A stretch of 64,000 nt of DNA from Finegoldia magna ATCC 29328 (lineage in GTDB: Bacteria; Bacillota; Clostridia; Tissierellales; Peptoniphilaceae). The position numbers and the translations under genes are program-made. Below the pieces are notes generated by a model. The model did no database searches. It saw nothing but the letters and a program-made list of their open reading frames with translations, and was not told the origin of the DNA. This document shows, piece by piece, positions 8,078 through 16,335 of the stretch. The stretch covers positions 992,001 to 1,056,000 of the forward strand of contig NC_010376.1 of NCBI RefSeq assembly GCF_000010185.1. The letters run 5' to 3'. Positions within the stretch are counted from its first letter, which is position 1. The number at the start of each line of letters is the position of its first letter.

Positions 8078-9280
8078 TTAATCATTATCTCTTTGCATCA
8101 ATAATAATTCTACTTTATTTATTTTATTAATAGCAATAATTGAAGATATTGGACCTAACAAGGTTCCCAAAATTATTACTATTATTAACATTAAAATCAT
8201 AAGGAATATATTCGGTCTTAAAAAAGGCATTTTCAAAAGTGATGAAAATACATTATTGAAAGTTATACTTAAAACAAAGGAAAGCACAGAACCTATGACT
8301 GCACCTGTACCATTAATTAGCATAGATTCAATAAGAACTACTTCACTGAGTTTTTTCTTTGTTGCTCCTAATATCCTTATGGTTGCAAATTCTCTTTTCC
8401 TTTCCTTAACTGATAAGGTATTTACAAGACTTAAAATAAAGAAAGCTAGTATCCAAATCAAAGCTATCAATATATACACATATACAAGCATGTTTTTTGC
8501 TGAATCTGAAACTTCTGTCATTATTTTTCTTGGCAATAAAGGATACACTTTTTCTTTTTTAAATTCTTCCTTAATAAGTTTTTGAATTGTTTTTGGATCT
8601 TTGTTTTTTTCAACTTTTACTAAAATAGAAGATATATCATCTTTTTTTGCCACCGGATGATTAATTATCTTTTCATATTCCTTGGCTAATCTATGAGTTT
8701 CTTCTATTGTCATAAAAACTGAATTATCAAAACCCATGCCAGTTTTTGCAAGCCTACCTTTTATCTCAAATTCTTGATTAAAAAATTTAACCTTATGATT
8801 AATAGTCCCCACAATGTTAGCACCTACAACAACTTGCCCAGCTTTAATTGGAGTTTTAATCTGTTTTTCAAGCCAAGGTTTAACGCTAAAGTCATCAGAA
8901 AAGTCAATTCCTATAACTTGAATGGGAAAAGAACAGCATCCAGCAGAAAGTGTAGATAGATAAACTTGACCATAGGCTTTTTCAACTCCTGGTATTTTTT
9001 TTACTCTATTTAATATATCCTTGTCAAAAAAAAATGTATTAGGTTCTCCCCTTAATATTGCACCTGTAATTTTGGAATCATAACCTTCTGGGACTACTAT
9101 AATGTCTGCTCCCATCCTATCTGATAGAGATTTCATGCCGTTTTTAAGAGAAAAAATTATAAATGATGACATGAATAAAATAAAAGTTAAAATTCCTACA
9201 AGTAAAATCAAGGTAACTGACCTTGCCTTTTTATTTTCTATATTCTTTTTTGCTAAATTAATTGTGTATAAATCTTTCAT
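8078..9280 (-). CDS. MacB/FtsX-type ABC transporter permease
   Basis: The 400-residue protein has an N-terminal helix (VTLILLVGILTFILFMSS), an extracytoplasmic core beginning MGADIIVVPEGYD, and three C-terminal helices. The FtsX loop SLVNTLSVKERKREFATIR and RILGATKKK is present. The MGADIIVVPEG opening and a CC pair in LSAGCCSFPIQVIGID recall the permeases of Campylobacter P19-type iron loci (Cj1661/Cj1662), which also neighbour FMN-binding proteins. That link is from memory and moderate. The gene follows the FMN-binding lipoprotein with a one-base overlap. No ATPase is adjacent, so the locus looks incomplete. Confidence 0.75.
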   Translation of the reverse strand: MKDLYTINLAKKNIENKKARSVTLILLVGILTFILFMSSFIIFSLKNGMKSLSDRMGADIIVVPEGYDSKITGAILRGEPNTFFFDKDILNRVKKIPGVEKAYGQVYLSTLSAGCCSFPIQVIGIDFSDDFSVKPWLEKQIKTPIKAGQVVVGANIVGTINHKVKFFNQEFEIKGRLAKTGMGFDNSVFMTIEETHRLAKEYEKIINHPVAKKDDISSILVKVEKNKDPKTIQKLIKEEFKKEKVYPLLPRKIMTEVSDSAKNMLVYVYILIALIWILAFFILSLVNTLSVKERKREFATIRILGATKKKLSEVVLIESMLINGTGAVIGSVLSFVLSITFNNVFSSLLKMPFLRPNIFLMILMLIIVIILGTLLGPISSIIAINKINKVELLLMQRDND

Positions 9281-9819
9281 TATTTTGCACCATCAAGAGC
9301 ATTATTGCAAGCTTCTATAAATTGCTTGTAAGTTTGTGTTGCCCCCGAAATAACGTCCACTCCTTCAGGATTTCCTTTTTCCACTAATCTATCTGGATAT
9401 GACTTTGCAAGATTTATAGCTTGTTGGGCTATCTTATATAGTCCTTCATTTTGGCTTTGACCATAAGATTCATCCTTTTCTTTTCCATCTCCATCAATGT
9501 TTTGCATTGTACAAGATTCAATCTTATTGTCTTTAACACTTATATCCACCTTTACAAGTCCGCCTCTTTCATCTTTGGCAGATTCTCCATGATATTTGCC
9601 GTCTTTATAGCTTACACTTAGGGCTTCTTCTTTTTTATCTGCTCCACAAGCAACTAGGACAAGCCCCAAAGAAAAAATTATTAATACAATTACAATTTGC
9701 TTGTCTCCTTGAAAAATGCTAGCTAATCCAATTACAAAAATCAAAGTAGAAACTACGCTTAACAACGCAGTACTCAAACTTAATATAAAGGTTAAAAAAG
9801 CCATGAGCAAACTAAACAC
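9280..9819 (-). CDS. FMN-binding domain lipoprotein with a foreign N-terminal membrane segment
   Basis: Residues from about 45 read VIVLIIFSLGLVLVACG, a lipoprotein signal with a lipobox. An FMN_bind domain follows (YKDGKYHGESAKDERGG, VKVDISVKDNKIESCTMQ) and ends in DVISGATQTYKQF. The threonine of SGAT is the site where ApbE attaches FMN in this family. The product should be a membrane-anchored extracytoplasmic electron carrier. The first 40 residues (MAFLTFILSLSTALLSVVST) are an extra hydrophobic stretch resembling small membrane proteins of firmicute conjugative elements. The start is a GTG with no good RBS. The true start may be inside, or this is a fusion. Confidence 0.7.
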   Translation of the reverse strand: MFSLLMAFLTFILSLSTALLSVVSTLIFVIGLASIFQGDKQIVIVLIIFSLGLVLVACGADKKEEALSVSYKDGKYHGESAKDERGGLVKVDISVKDNKIESCTMQNIDGDGKEKDESYGQSQNEGLYKIAQQAINLAKSYPDRLVEKGNPEGVDVISGATQTYKQFIEACNNALDGAK

Positions 9820-9871
9820 TAATCTTATCGGTAATAAAATTATTCTAAATATCCATCTCGTACATACCCCT

Positions 9872-9910
9872 AAAAATTAAACTGGGATTCATTACAAACC
9901 CCAGTTTCAT
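9872..9910. repeat. 39-base hairpin repeat, copy 2; likely terminator of the metG fragment
   Basis: Arms AAACTGGG and CCCAGTTT flank a 13-base loop. This copy lies 15 bases past the end of the metG fragment and can serve as its terminator. It differs at two positions from copy 1 at 6338-6376. Confidence 0.7.
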
Positions 9911-9924
9911 TTTTAGCGTGTTCT

Positions 9925-10371
9925 TTAATATAATTTTGATCCTGCTGGAATGTTTGAATCTAACATTATAAGATTCAATACTTCTTCTCCTTCATATTCG
10001 CAGATTGCAGATAAAAGCATTCCGCAAGATTCTTCACCCATCATTTTTCTTGGTGGCAAGTTAGTTATTGCAAGTAATGTTTTACCTACTAAATCTTCTG
10101 CACTGTAGTAGTTTTTGATTCCTGATAATATGATTCTATCTTTTCCGGATCCATCATTCAAAGTGAATTTTAATAATTTCTTAGATTTTGGAACTTCTTC
10201 ACAAGATTTTACTTTCACAACTCTGAAATCAGATTCTGAGAATTTATCAAAATCTACAAAATCTTCAAATAATGGTTCAACTTTTACTTTTGATAAGTCT
10301 AATTTCTTAGCTTTTGTATTGTCTTCACCATCTTTTGAACTATCAGAAGAATTATTTCCAACTGGCTTCAT
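9925..10371 (-). pseudogene. metG: Methionyl-tRNA synthetase C-terminal tRNA-binding domain, detached
   Basis: The 148-residue frame carries a polar linker (NSSDSSKDGEDNTK), then VEPLFEDFVDFDKFSESDFR and an EMAPII/Trbp111-like OB fold (VPKSKKLLKFTLNDGSG, LAITNLPPRKMMGEESCGM). It ends NIPAGSKLY. This is the C-terminal extension of many bacterial MetRS enzymes, which dimerises the enzyme and binds tRNA. The frame is open a little further up (RFRQLSKVEGIFPT, which looks like the end of the MetRS core) and then hits a stop. The catalytic part is missing and an integrase follows directly. It is either the displaced 3' end of metG or, less likely, a free tRNA-binding protein. Confidence 0.65.
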
Positions 10372-10444
10372 TGTTGGGAAAATCCCCTCTACCTTAGATA
10401 ATTGTCTAAATCTCTATAAAAGTCTATTTTATGGTACTTCTCCA

Positions 10445-10525
10445 TTTACGACAATTTGCTAACTCTCTATAAGTGCCTATAGATTTCTAGCAAATTGTCG
10501 TAAATTTGTCGTAAGCTGTCGTAAA
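10445..10525. promoter_or_regulatory. Integrase arm-type repeats / attachment-site region
   Basis: A perfect 17-bp inverted repeat TTTACGACAATTTGCTA (10445-10461) pairs with 10488-10504. Two further direct copies of GTCGTAAR lie at 10508-10515 and 10518-10525. Four copies of the octamer at an integrase-proximal end are what arm-binding sites for a Tn916-like Int look like. The core crossover site is not identified. Confidence 0.6.
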
Positions 10526-10527
10526 TT

Positions 10528-11763
10528 CTAAAATATAAATTTCATCGCTTTTTCAAATTCTCCCATCTGTTCTATCTTAAAATCTTCTGTTGCATCTACA
10601 TATATATCCATTGTTGTACTAATATCAGAATGACCTAGAATAGACTGCATTGCTTTTGTATTTATATTTTGTTCATTAAGCCTTGTAGTAAAGGTGTGTC
10701 TGAAAATGTGATTGCTTAAATGTGGAACTAATAGAATATCATTAGAGCTCGATTTATTTTTATCCATTATACTTAAATTGCAATCTCTAACAATTCTTCT
10801 TAAAGCTTTATTAAGTGTTCCATTATTGTGAACCTTTCCGAATCTGTTTAAAAATACAAAGTCTTTAAATCCATCGATTGAATCACAACATTCGATTCCA
10901 AAAGTCTTTTGTAACTCTCTTTCCATAAGAAAAGCATCTTTTACTTTTTGAACCATAGGAATACTTCGCTTACCTGATGCTGTCTTCGGTGTATTAATAG
11001 CATATCTATTGTTTAATCCTTTACCTTTACTATAATATACCAAAGTCCTATTTACATTTATAAGACCATTATCAAAATCTAGATCGTCCCATTGCAATCC
11101 TGTAACTTCTCCAACTCTCATTCCCGTCCAAAGCATAACAATGAATATTGGATACCATTTTTTATATTCATCACTATTAGATAAATATTCTTCAAATAGC
11201 ACCTGTTCTTCTATTGTCATGGCTTTTTTCTTCGGAGATTCATTTCGATAAGCTACTTTCAATTCCTTCAAAGCATTGTCAGATGGATTAAACCTTATAT
11301 ATTCGTCATCCACTGCTAATTCTAAAACCTGATGTAAGACAGTATGAACACAATCTATGGTAGAAACCATCAATCCCTGATCTTCCTTTAATCTGTTATA
11401 AAAACTTCTAACATCAGATCTTTTAATATCAGATAGTTTAATACGACCAAAAGTCGGTTCGACAAATTGTTGATACATATAGATGTAATTTTTAAAGGTA
11501 TTATCTTTTAAACCTCTTTTTACCTTTGTCCATAGCTTAAAAGTATCATTTACAGATAAGCTACTTCCTTCGTTGTTGATTCCATCTATAGTATTGCGTA
11601 AAATATCTAATTCCTTTTCTCTTAATTCTTTTAGAGTTTTCGCATAGATAGATTTTCTACGACCTATTTTGTCTTGCCACTTAAATTCATAAGTGCCATT
11701 TGATCTTTGATATTCACCGTCTTTTAAAACAACCCCTTTACTATCTTTGCGTCTTTTTACCAT
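10528..11763 (-). CDS. int: Tn916-type tyrosine integrase
   Basis: The 411-residue protein has an N-terminal arm-binding domain (YQRSNGTYEFKWQDKIGRRK), a SAM-like core-binding domain (FKLWTKVKRGLKDNTFKNY) and a tyrosine-recombinase catalytic domain. The catalytic residues are visible: Arg in WTGMRVGEVTG (near 214), HIFRHT (near 357), His in ILGHSDI and Tyr in MDIYVD (near 387). The enzyme integrates and, with Xis, excises the element. It lies at the element end beside its likely arm sites and the metG fragment. The size is normal for the family and the gene appears intact. Confidence 0.92.
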   Translation of the reverse strand: MVKRRKDSKGVVLKDGEYQRSNGTYEFKWQDKIGRRKSIYAKTLKELREKELDILRNTIDGINNEGSSLSVNDTFKLWTKVKRGLKDNTFKNYIYMYQQFVEPTFGRIKLSDIKRSDVRSFYNRLKEDQGLMVSTIDCVHTVLHQVLELAVDDEYIRFNPSDNALKELKVAYRNESPKKKAMTIEEQVLFEEYLSNSDEYKKWYPIFIVMLWTGMRVGEVTGLQWDDLDFDNGLINVNRTLVYYSKGKGLNNRYAINTPKTASGKRSIPMVQKVKDAFLMERELQKTFGIECCDSIDGFKDFVFLNRFGKVHNNGTLNKALRRIVRDCNLSIMDKNKSSSNDILLVPHLSNHIFRHTFTTRLNEQNINTKAMQSILGHSDISTTMDIYVDATEDFKIEQMGEFEKAMKFIF

Positions 11764-11840
11764 AAAAATTCTCCTTTTTTGATAAAAGACACGCTATAAT
11801 TATTATACCGCATTAAGCGTGTTTTATATATAGTTTTAGA

Positions 11841-12050
11841 TTAGATAGAGAACTGTCTATTTAAATATTCTTCCATTAACTTTTTCTTAATAAGACGCTT
11901 ACTACCATTAAATAATACAAAATCACAATCATTTTCATCCGTTAATTGTCTAACTTTATCTTGACCAATATTAAAATATTCAGATGCTTCTTTTAATGTT
12001 AGAAATGCTTTCTCAGAAACACGAACACCTTTTATATTTTCGTTAATCAT
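11841..12050 (-). CDS. xis: Excisionase (Tn916 Xis family)
   Basis: The start is set at ATG 12050 (MINENIKGVRVSEKAFLTL), preceded by TTTGGAGG with good spacing; an upstream extension to 12116 has no RBS. The 69-residue protein is a MerR-like winged helix (LKEASEYFNIGQDKVRQLT) with a basic tail (NGSKRLIKKKLMEEYL). It is typical of Xis proteins that bend the attachment DNA and push integrase toward excision. It lies just upstream of int. Confidence 0.9.
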   Translation of the reverse strand: MINENIKGVRVSEKAFLTLKEASEYFNIGQDKVRQLTDENDCDFVLFNGSKRLIKKKLMEEYLNRQFSI

Positions 12051-12159
12051 AAATCCTCCAAATAATATATTTAAAATATTTATTTTAATATTTTTAAAGT
12101 TTTTTGACATTGACAAGTGCCTTGGATTAGCAACATAGGAATCTCACCTCCGCCTCTGT

Positions 12160-12357
12160 TCAGGATGAGCCGGCTTCAACCTTAGAAGTATCATTATCCT
12201 CATTTTCTTCGTAGCGAATAGGGTATCCCTCCCTATATTCAAACTCTTACTTATCGCTCCCTTTCTTCTTCCCTTGCTTTTTGCTTAGCAGTACTTGTTT
12301 TGCCGAATTATTCAGCAGAAAGATCTTGGCGGATAGATTATTACGCTCCAAAAATGA
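12160..12357 (-). pseudogene. Small accessory ORF remnant between sigma-like gene and xis
   Basis: The minus strand has one frame reading FLERNNLSAKIFLLNNSAKQ, then VLLSKKQGKKKGSDK. After an in-frame TAA (12247-12249) it resumes EFEYREGYPIRYEENEDND and TSKVEAGSS before a TGA. No start codon or RBS is visible. The family is not recognised with confidence. It is richer in G+C than its surroundings. The rest of 12117-12485 shows no gene. Confidence 0.35.
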
Positions 12358-12423
12358 TTAATGTCTTGTCTTGGTCTATTCAATTGTTAAGGTTCAAATA
12401 TTGTTTAAATTTCTTTTAACATA

Positions 12424-12473
12424 GAAAGAGGACAAAACTCCCCTCACTTTATAAAGGAAAATTTGCCCTCTTT
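12424..12473 (-). terminator. Stem-loop after the sigma-like gene
   Basis: The arms AAAGAGG and CCTCTTT lie at the ends of a 50-base, partly self-complementary segment directly past the stop at 12486. The T-tail is weak. Confidence 0.4.
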
Positions 12474-12485
12474 GGTAACCAGAAA

Positions 12486-12896
12486 CTATATTTCTTCTAT
12501 AAATTTCTTTAGTTTTTCTAAAATCTTATCTCGCCTTTTTATTAAAGCAGGATGTGATATATTTTGAGTCTTTGCTACTGCACGAAGTGTTTCATCATTG
12601 AAATATAATCTTTCGATTATTTCCCGTTCCTCCTCATTTAACTTTGACATAGCATTTCTTAGTGCTTCAATCATTATTTGTGTAGCTACAACTTTTTCAA
12701 CATCAACGTTTTTATCTTCTAGATTATTTTCAAAATTCCCATCGTGATTTAGAGATGAAAAAAAGAGCAAGTGGTTTTTCTTGTCCACCTGCTCCAAATA
12801 CTTTTCGTGTTCTTTTTCTCGCCAGTAGACTTTATATATCTGCTCGCTGACTTTAACCCTTTGTCCGTTGACATAAAGGTAATACTCTTTTGCCAT
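12486..12896 (-). CDS. Sigma-70-family-like regulator of the element
   Basis: The 136-residue protein starts MAKEYYLYVNGQRVKVSEQI and ends with a region-4-like HTH (LNEEEREIIERLYFNDETLR, ISHPALIKRRDKILEKLKKF). Similar proteins are common in Tn916/Tn1549-like elements (ORF7-type) and are thought to control element gene expression. Region 2 of true sigma factors is not obvious, so promoter recognition is uncertain. A second member of the family is partly visible at the right edge (63852-64000). Confidence 0.8.
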   Translation of the reverse strand: MAKEYYLYVNGQRVKVSEQIYKVYWREKEHEKYLEQVDKKNHLLFFSSLNHDGNFENNLEDKNVDVEKVVATQIMIEALRNAMSKLNEEEREIIERLYFNDETLRAVAKTQNISHPALIKRRDKILEKLKKFIEEI

Positions 12897-12937
12897 AAAG
12901 TTTCCTCCATTTCTTTTTTGTCTATTTGTTATTCAGA

Positions 12938-12978
12938 CAAAAAAGGAGGACTCCTGCATCTTGGCATAAGAAGTCCTC
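12938..12978 (-). terminator. Terminator at the end of the transporter operon
   Basis: The stem GAGGACT/AGTCCTC is followed by CTTTTTTG on the minus strand. It separates the MATE gene from the sigma-like gene. The remaining sequence from 12979 to 13215 contains no recognisable gene. Confidence 0.7.
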
Positions 12979-13215
12979 TGAAATGAAAGAAATCCGTTCT
13001 TTCTTTTACAATATTTAATTGTTTAGACGAGAATATATAAAGACAGACAACTACAAGAATTATAGAAAAAAGGAGTATTTTTATTCCATTTCAATTCTAC
13101 AAGGTAACTTATACACTTGTTCATCTCCCTTTCCCCCCGTTCATTATAGATAAATAGCATCCATACCTACAGCCTCTTTTGATTATTTTCGCTTTTATAT
13201 CAAATGTCCTTGTAT

Positions 13216-14565
13216 TTACGCTTTGTCTTTTCCCATTTTCCTAAGTCCATTAAGCATTAAAAACAGTCCCAACATAATCATACTAAAATCTACAATAGGT
13301 TCAGCCCACCAAACTGCACTTGCTCCAAAAAATTTTGGAAGCAATAATATAGCCGGAATAAACAAAATCAGCTGTCTAAGCATTACAATCATGCTTGCTT
13401 TTTTCCCATCTCCAATAGATTGAAAGAATGTAAGTGTCATTATCATAATTCCATACAAAATAAATGTGGAATAAAACATCTTGAAATTCATAACACCAGC
13501 TTCTATGATTTCACTTCTTACACTGAATAGTGATAGTAATTTTTCTGAATAAAACATCGATGGTATCCATGAAAGAGCTGCAAGAATAGTTGCTCCGTAC
13601 ATAAAAACCTTCATTGTATCTTTTACTCTTTTATATTGCTTTGCTCCGAAATTTGCCCCAATAACAGGCTGTAAACCTTGGCTCATTCCCCAAAGAGGAA
13701 TAAAGGAGAACATATACAATCTCATTGTAGCAGCCATTAAAATTCCCCAATTATCTCCACCGTATGCGAAAGCTTGCTTAAACAAGAATGTTTGTTGTAC
13801 TGCAAACAAAATTTGCATCATCATTGCAGAACTTCCTATGCTAAACATTTCACTGGAAATATCCTTACTCTTTTGGATTTTATGAATCCCCACAAAAGCA
13901 CTTTTCTTTGAAAAATAGCGGAAGGTTAATATAGCTTGCACAATTTGAGAGATTACAGTTGCAATAGCTGCCCCTTCAATCGCATATTCTCCCATCAACT
14001 TCATGAAAATAGGATCTAAAATAATGTTTAATATTGCTCCTACCCCCATAATAATCATGGATTGCTTTAATGCACCTTCACCACGCATTGTCATATTTCC
14101 GGCTTGAGCAAAATTAACAAATATGGAGCCAAAAAAAACTACTCTTAAATATCTGACTCCAAGTTCTTTAATATTCCCCTTTGCTCCTACTAAATCCAAA
14201 AAATTAGGTGCAAATATCAAACCTAATATTGTGATAACTATAGAGAATAAAATTACCCAATAACAAAAATTTCCAAATATCTTGTCAGTTGTTTCTTTAT
14301 CTCCCTTTCCAATCGCCCTTGATAATATTGATGCACTACCAACTCCAATAAGTGCTGATACTCCACCATTTATTATTGTTAAGGACATGGATATACTAAT
14401 AGCAGACATTGCATAGTCTCCAATAATCCATCCAGCAAAAATTCCGTCCATAAATGGATATAGCCCTATAACTATCATTCCTATAATTCCCGGAATAGCT
14501 AACTGAAACAATAAATCTTTAGGACTTTTGGTTAAAAGTTGTGTTTTCATATCTTGTTTTCCCAT
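13216..14565 (-). CDS. MATE-family multidrug efflux transporter
   Basis: The start is ATG 14565 (MGKQDMKTQLLTKSPKDLL) with CTGGAGGAA before it. The 449-residue protein has about 12 helices in two MatE repeats (FQLAIPGIIGMIVIGLYPFM and FSIGSSAMMMQILFAVQQTF). The conserved NxxxDPIFMK-type turn appears as ILNIILDPIFMKLMGEYAIE. Family members export drugs or metabolites using Na+ or H+ gradients. It is the last gene of the TetR-controlled operon, 36 bases after the second ABC half-transporter. Its substrate is probably related to what the ABC and ECF parts handle. Confidence 0.88.
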   Translation of the reverse strand: MGKQDMKTQLLTKSPKDLLFQLAIPGIIGMIVIGLYPFMDGIFAGWIIGDYAMSAISISMSLTIINGGVSALIGVGSASILSRAIGKGDKETTDKIFGNFCYWVILFSIVITILGLIFAPNFLDLVGAKGNIKELGVRYLRVVFFGSIFVNFAQAGNMTMRGEGALKQSMIIMGVGAILNIILDPIFMKLMGEYAIEGAAIATVISQIVQAILTFRYFSKKSAFVGIHKIQKSKDISSEMFSIGSSAMMMQILFAVQQTFLFKQAFAYGGDNWGILMAATMRLYMFSFIPLWGMSQGLQPVIGANFGAKQYKRVKDTMKVFMYGATILAALSWIPSMFYSEKLLSLFSVRSEIIEAGVMNFKMFYSTFILYGIMIMTLTFFQSIGDGKKASMIVMLRQLILFIPAILLLPKFFGASAVWWAEPIVDFSMIMLGLFLMLNGLRKMGKDKA

Positions 14566-14601
14566 ATGACTTCCTCCAGTTTTTTTCAACATTTTTATAA
14601 C

Positions 14602-16335
14602 TTATGACAACTGCCACTTTGCTGCCACTTGTCTTGCTTCAACAAATTTTTTGTAGATACCATCAACTTGAATAAGTTCTTCATGTGTACCTTGTTGCGT
14701 TATCTTTCCATTAGCCAAGACAAGAATTTGATTTGCATTTTTTATTGTTTTCAATCTATGTGCAATCATGATGACTGTTTTATTTCTTGTAAGTTCCTCC
14801 ATGGCAACCTGTAATTTATCCTCATTTTCGGGATCTACATTTGCAGTAGCTTCATCGAAAATAATGATAGGTGCATTCTTTATCATTGCTCTTGCAATTG
14901 ATATTCTTTGTCTTTCTCCACCAGAAAGACTTGCACCTCCCTCTCCTATAACTGTTTCATATTGTTCAGGAAGCTTCATAATAAATTCATGACAACACGC
15001 TTTCTTTGCAACTTCTATAACTTCCTCATGTGTAGCATCAGGCTTGGCAAACTTTATATTGTTCTCAATAGTGTCTTGAAATAAATAAACATTTTGAAAA
15101 ACCATACTAATTTGTCTCATTAATGACTCCAATGAATATTCTTTAATATTATGCTCACCTATGCTGATTTCTCCTTTCTCTACATCCCAAAATCTCGCTA
15201 TCAAATTGCAAAAGGTAGTTTTTCCAGCTCCTGAAGGTCCAACTATAGCTGTCATTTGGTTTTGTGGTATCTTGACCGAAATATCATCAAGAATTTTTTT
15301 GCCTGAATATGAAAACTCTACATTATCAAAAGAAATATCGAAAGTAGTAGGCTTTATGTCTTTTCCATCAATATCCATCTGTGGAAATTCCTCTAACTTC
15401 TTTGTTTGCTCAATAGATCCACTAACAACTCTGAGGGAGGTTGTTGCACTTCCTGCCAATTTTATTTGAGAAAAAGCAAGAAAAGAAATTATAATCGTCA
15501 TAACTGTATTTAAGAATGAGAGTTCTCCATTAAGATAAAAGAAAATACCTGCACCTATTATCAAAATGCTAAACAAGTCCAAAAGAATATTTTGCAAAAT
15601 TGTATAAGGTGTAAACAGTTTTTCACAATCAAGATTTATTTTTCTGCTATTTTCAATAGCACCTCTGACTTTTTCATCTCCTTTTCCTGTTAAATTGAAG
15701 GATTTTATAACAGACATTCCTCCAATTTGCTCTAAAATGGCATCAACCAATTTAGCAGATGCTTTTTGTCTTTTAGGAAGAACACTCCTTGATTTGCTTT
15801 CCATTTTTGATAGAACAAATAAGTACAATAGGCATCCAATTGCAACAATAAAACCTATTCTCCACTCAAATGCTAAAATCATTATTGTAAATATTATCGT
15901 GTTTATAAAACCTGATAATGTATTTACCATAACCATTGCTGCGGTATTTTCTACATCTTCTAAAACAGTTGTAGAAATTCCAACCACTTCACCAATATTG
16001 TTTTCATTGAAAAATCCCATAGGTATTTTTTTTAACATTTCACCTATTGCTACTCTTTTATTTGCCACCATGAAATAACTTGCATGGCATTGCTGTAATT
16101 GTGAAAAATAATTTGTAACACTTCTGCCAACTATGCTTATAACAAGAAGTATCAAAGCAATCCATGCAGGTGTCATACTCATATCTTTTTCAACAATAGC
16201 TTTAACAATAATGTATATTGCACTGATTTGGAGCATGTGAAAAATTGCAAACAAGAAACTTACCCATATAGAATGGTATACATTTTTCTTCTCATCACCT
16301 GAGAAATCTAAAATTTTCTTTAAGGCACTTATCAT
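14602..16335 (-). CDS. ABC half-transporter (fused membrane and ATPase), YbtQ/IrtB-like
   Basis: The 577-residue protein has six membrane helices, then an ATPase domain. The ATPase has Walker A (VGPSGAGKTT, near residue 370), Q-loop (QISMVFQNVYLF), signature (GEGGASLSGGERQR), Walker B (APIIIFDEATANVD) and H-loop (MIAHRLKTI). The fold is that of type IV exporters. Paired half-transporters of this kind next to ECF or siderophore genes resemble YbtP/YbtQ and IrtA/IrtB, which import metal-siderophores. It overlaps the preceding half-transporter by four bases, so a heterodimer is expected. Import or export cannot be decided from sequence. Confidence 0.88.
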   Translation of the reverse strand: MISALKKILDFSGDEKKNVYHSIWVSFLFAIFHMLQISAIYIIVKAIVEKDMSMTPAWIALILLVISIVGRSVTNYFSQLQQCHASYFMVANKRVAIGEMLKKIPMGFFNENNIGEVVGISTTVLEDVENTAAMVMVNTLSGFINTIIFTIMILAFEWRIGFIVAIGCLLYLFVLSKMESKSRSVLPKRQKASAKLVDAILEQIGGMSVIKSFNLTGKGDEKVRGAIENSRKINLDCEKLFTPYTILQNILLDLFSILIIGAGIFFYLNGELSFLNTVMTIIISFLAFSQIKLAGSATTSLRVVSGSIEQTKKLEEFPQMDIDGKDIKPTTFDISFDNVEFSYSGKKILDDISVKIPQNQMTAIVGPSGAGKTTFCNLIARFWDVEKGEISIGEHNIKEYSLESLMRQISMVFQNVYLFQDTIENNIKFAKPDATHEEVIEVAKKACCHEFIMKLPEQYETVIGEGGASLSGGERQRISIARAMIKNAPIIIFDEATANVDPENEDKLQVAMEELTRNKTVIMIAHRLKTIKNANQILVLANGKITQQGTHEELIQVDGIYKKFVEARQVAAKWQLS

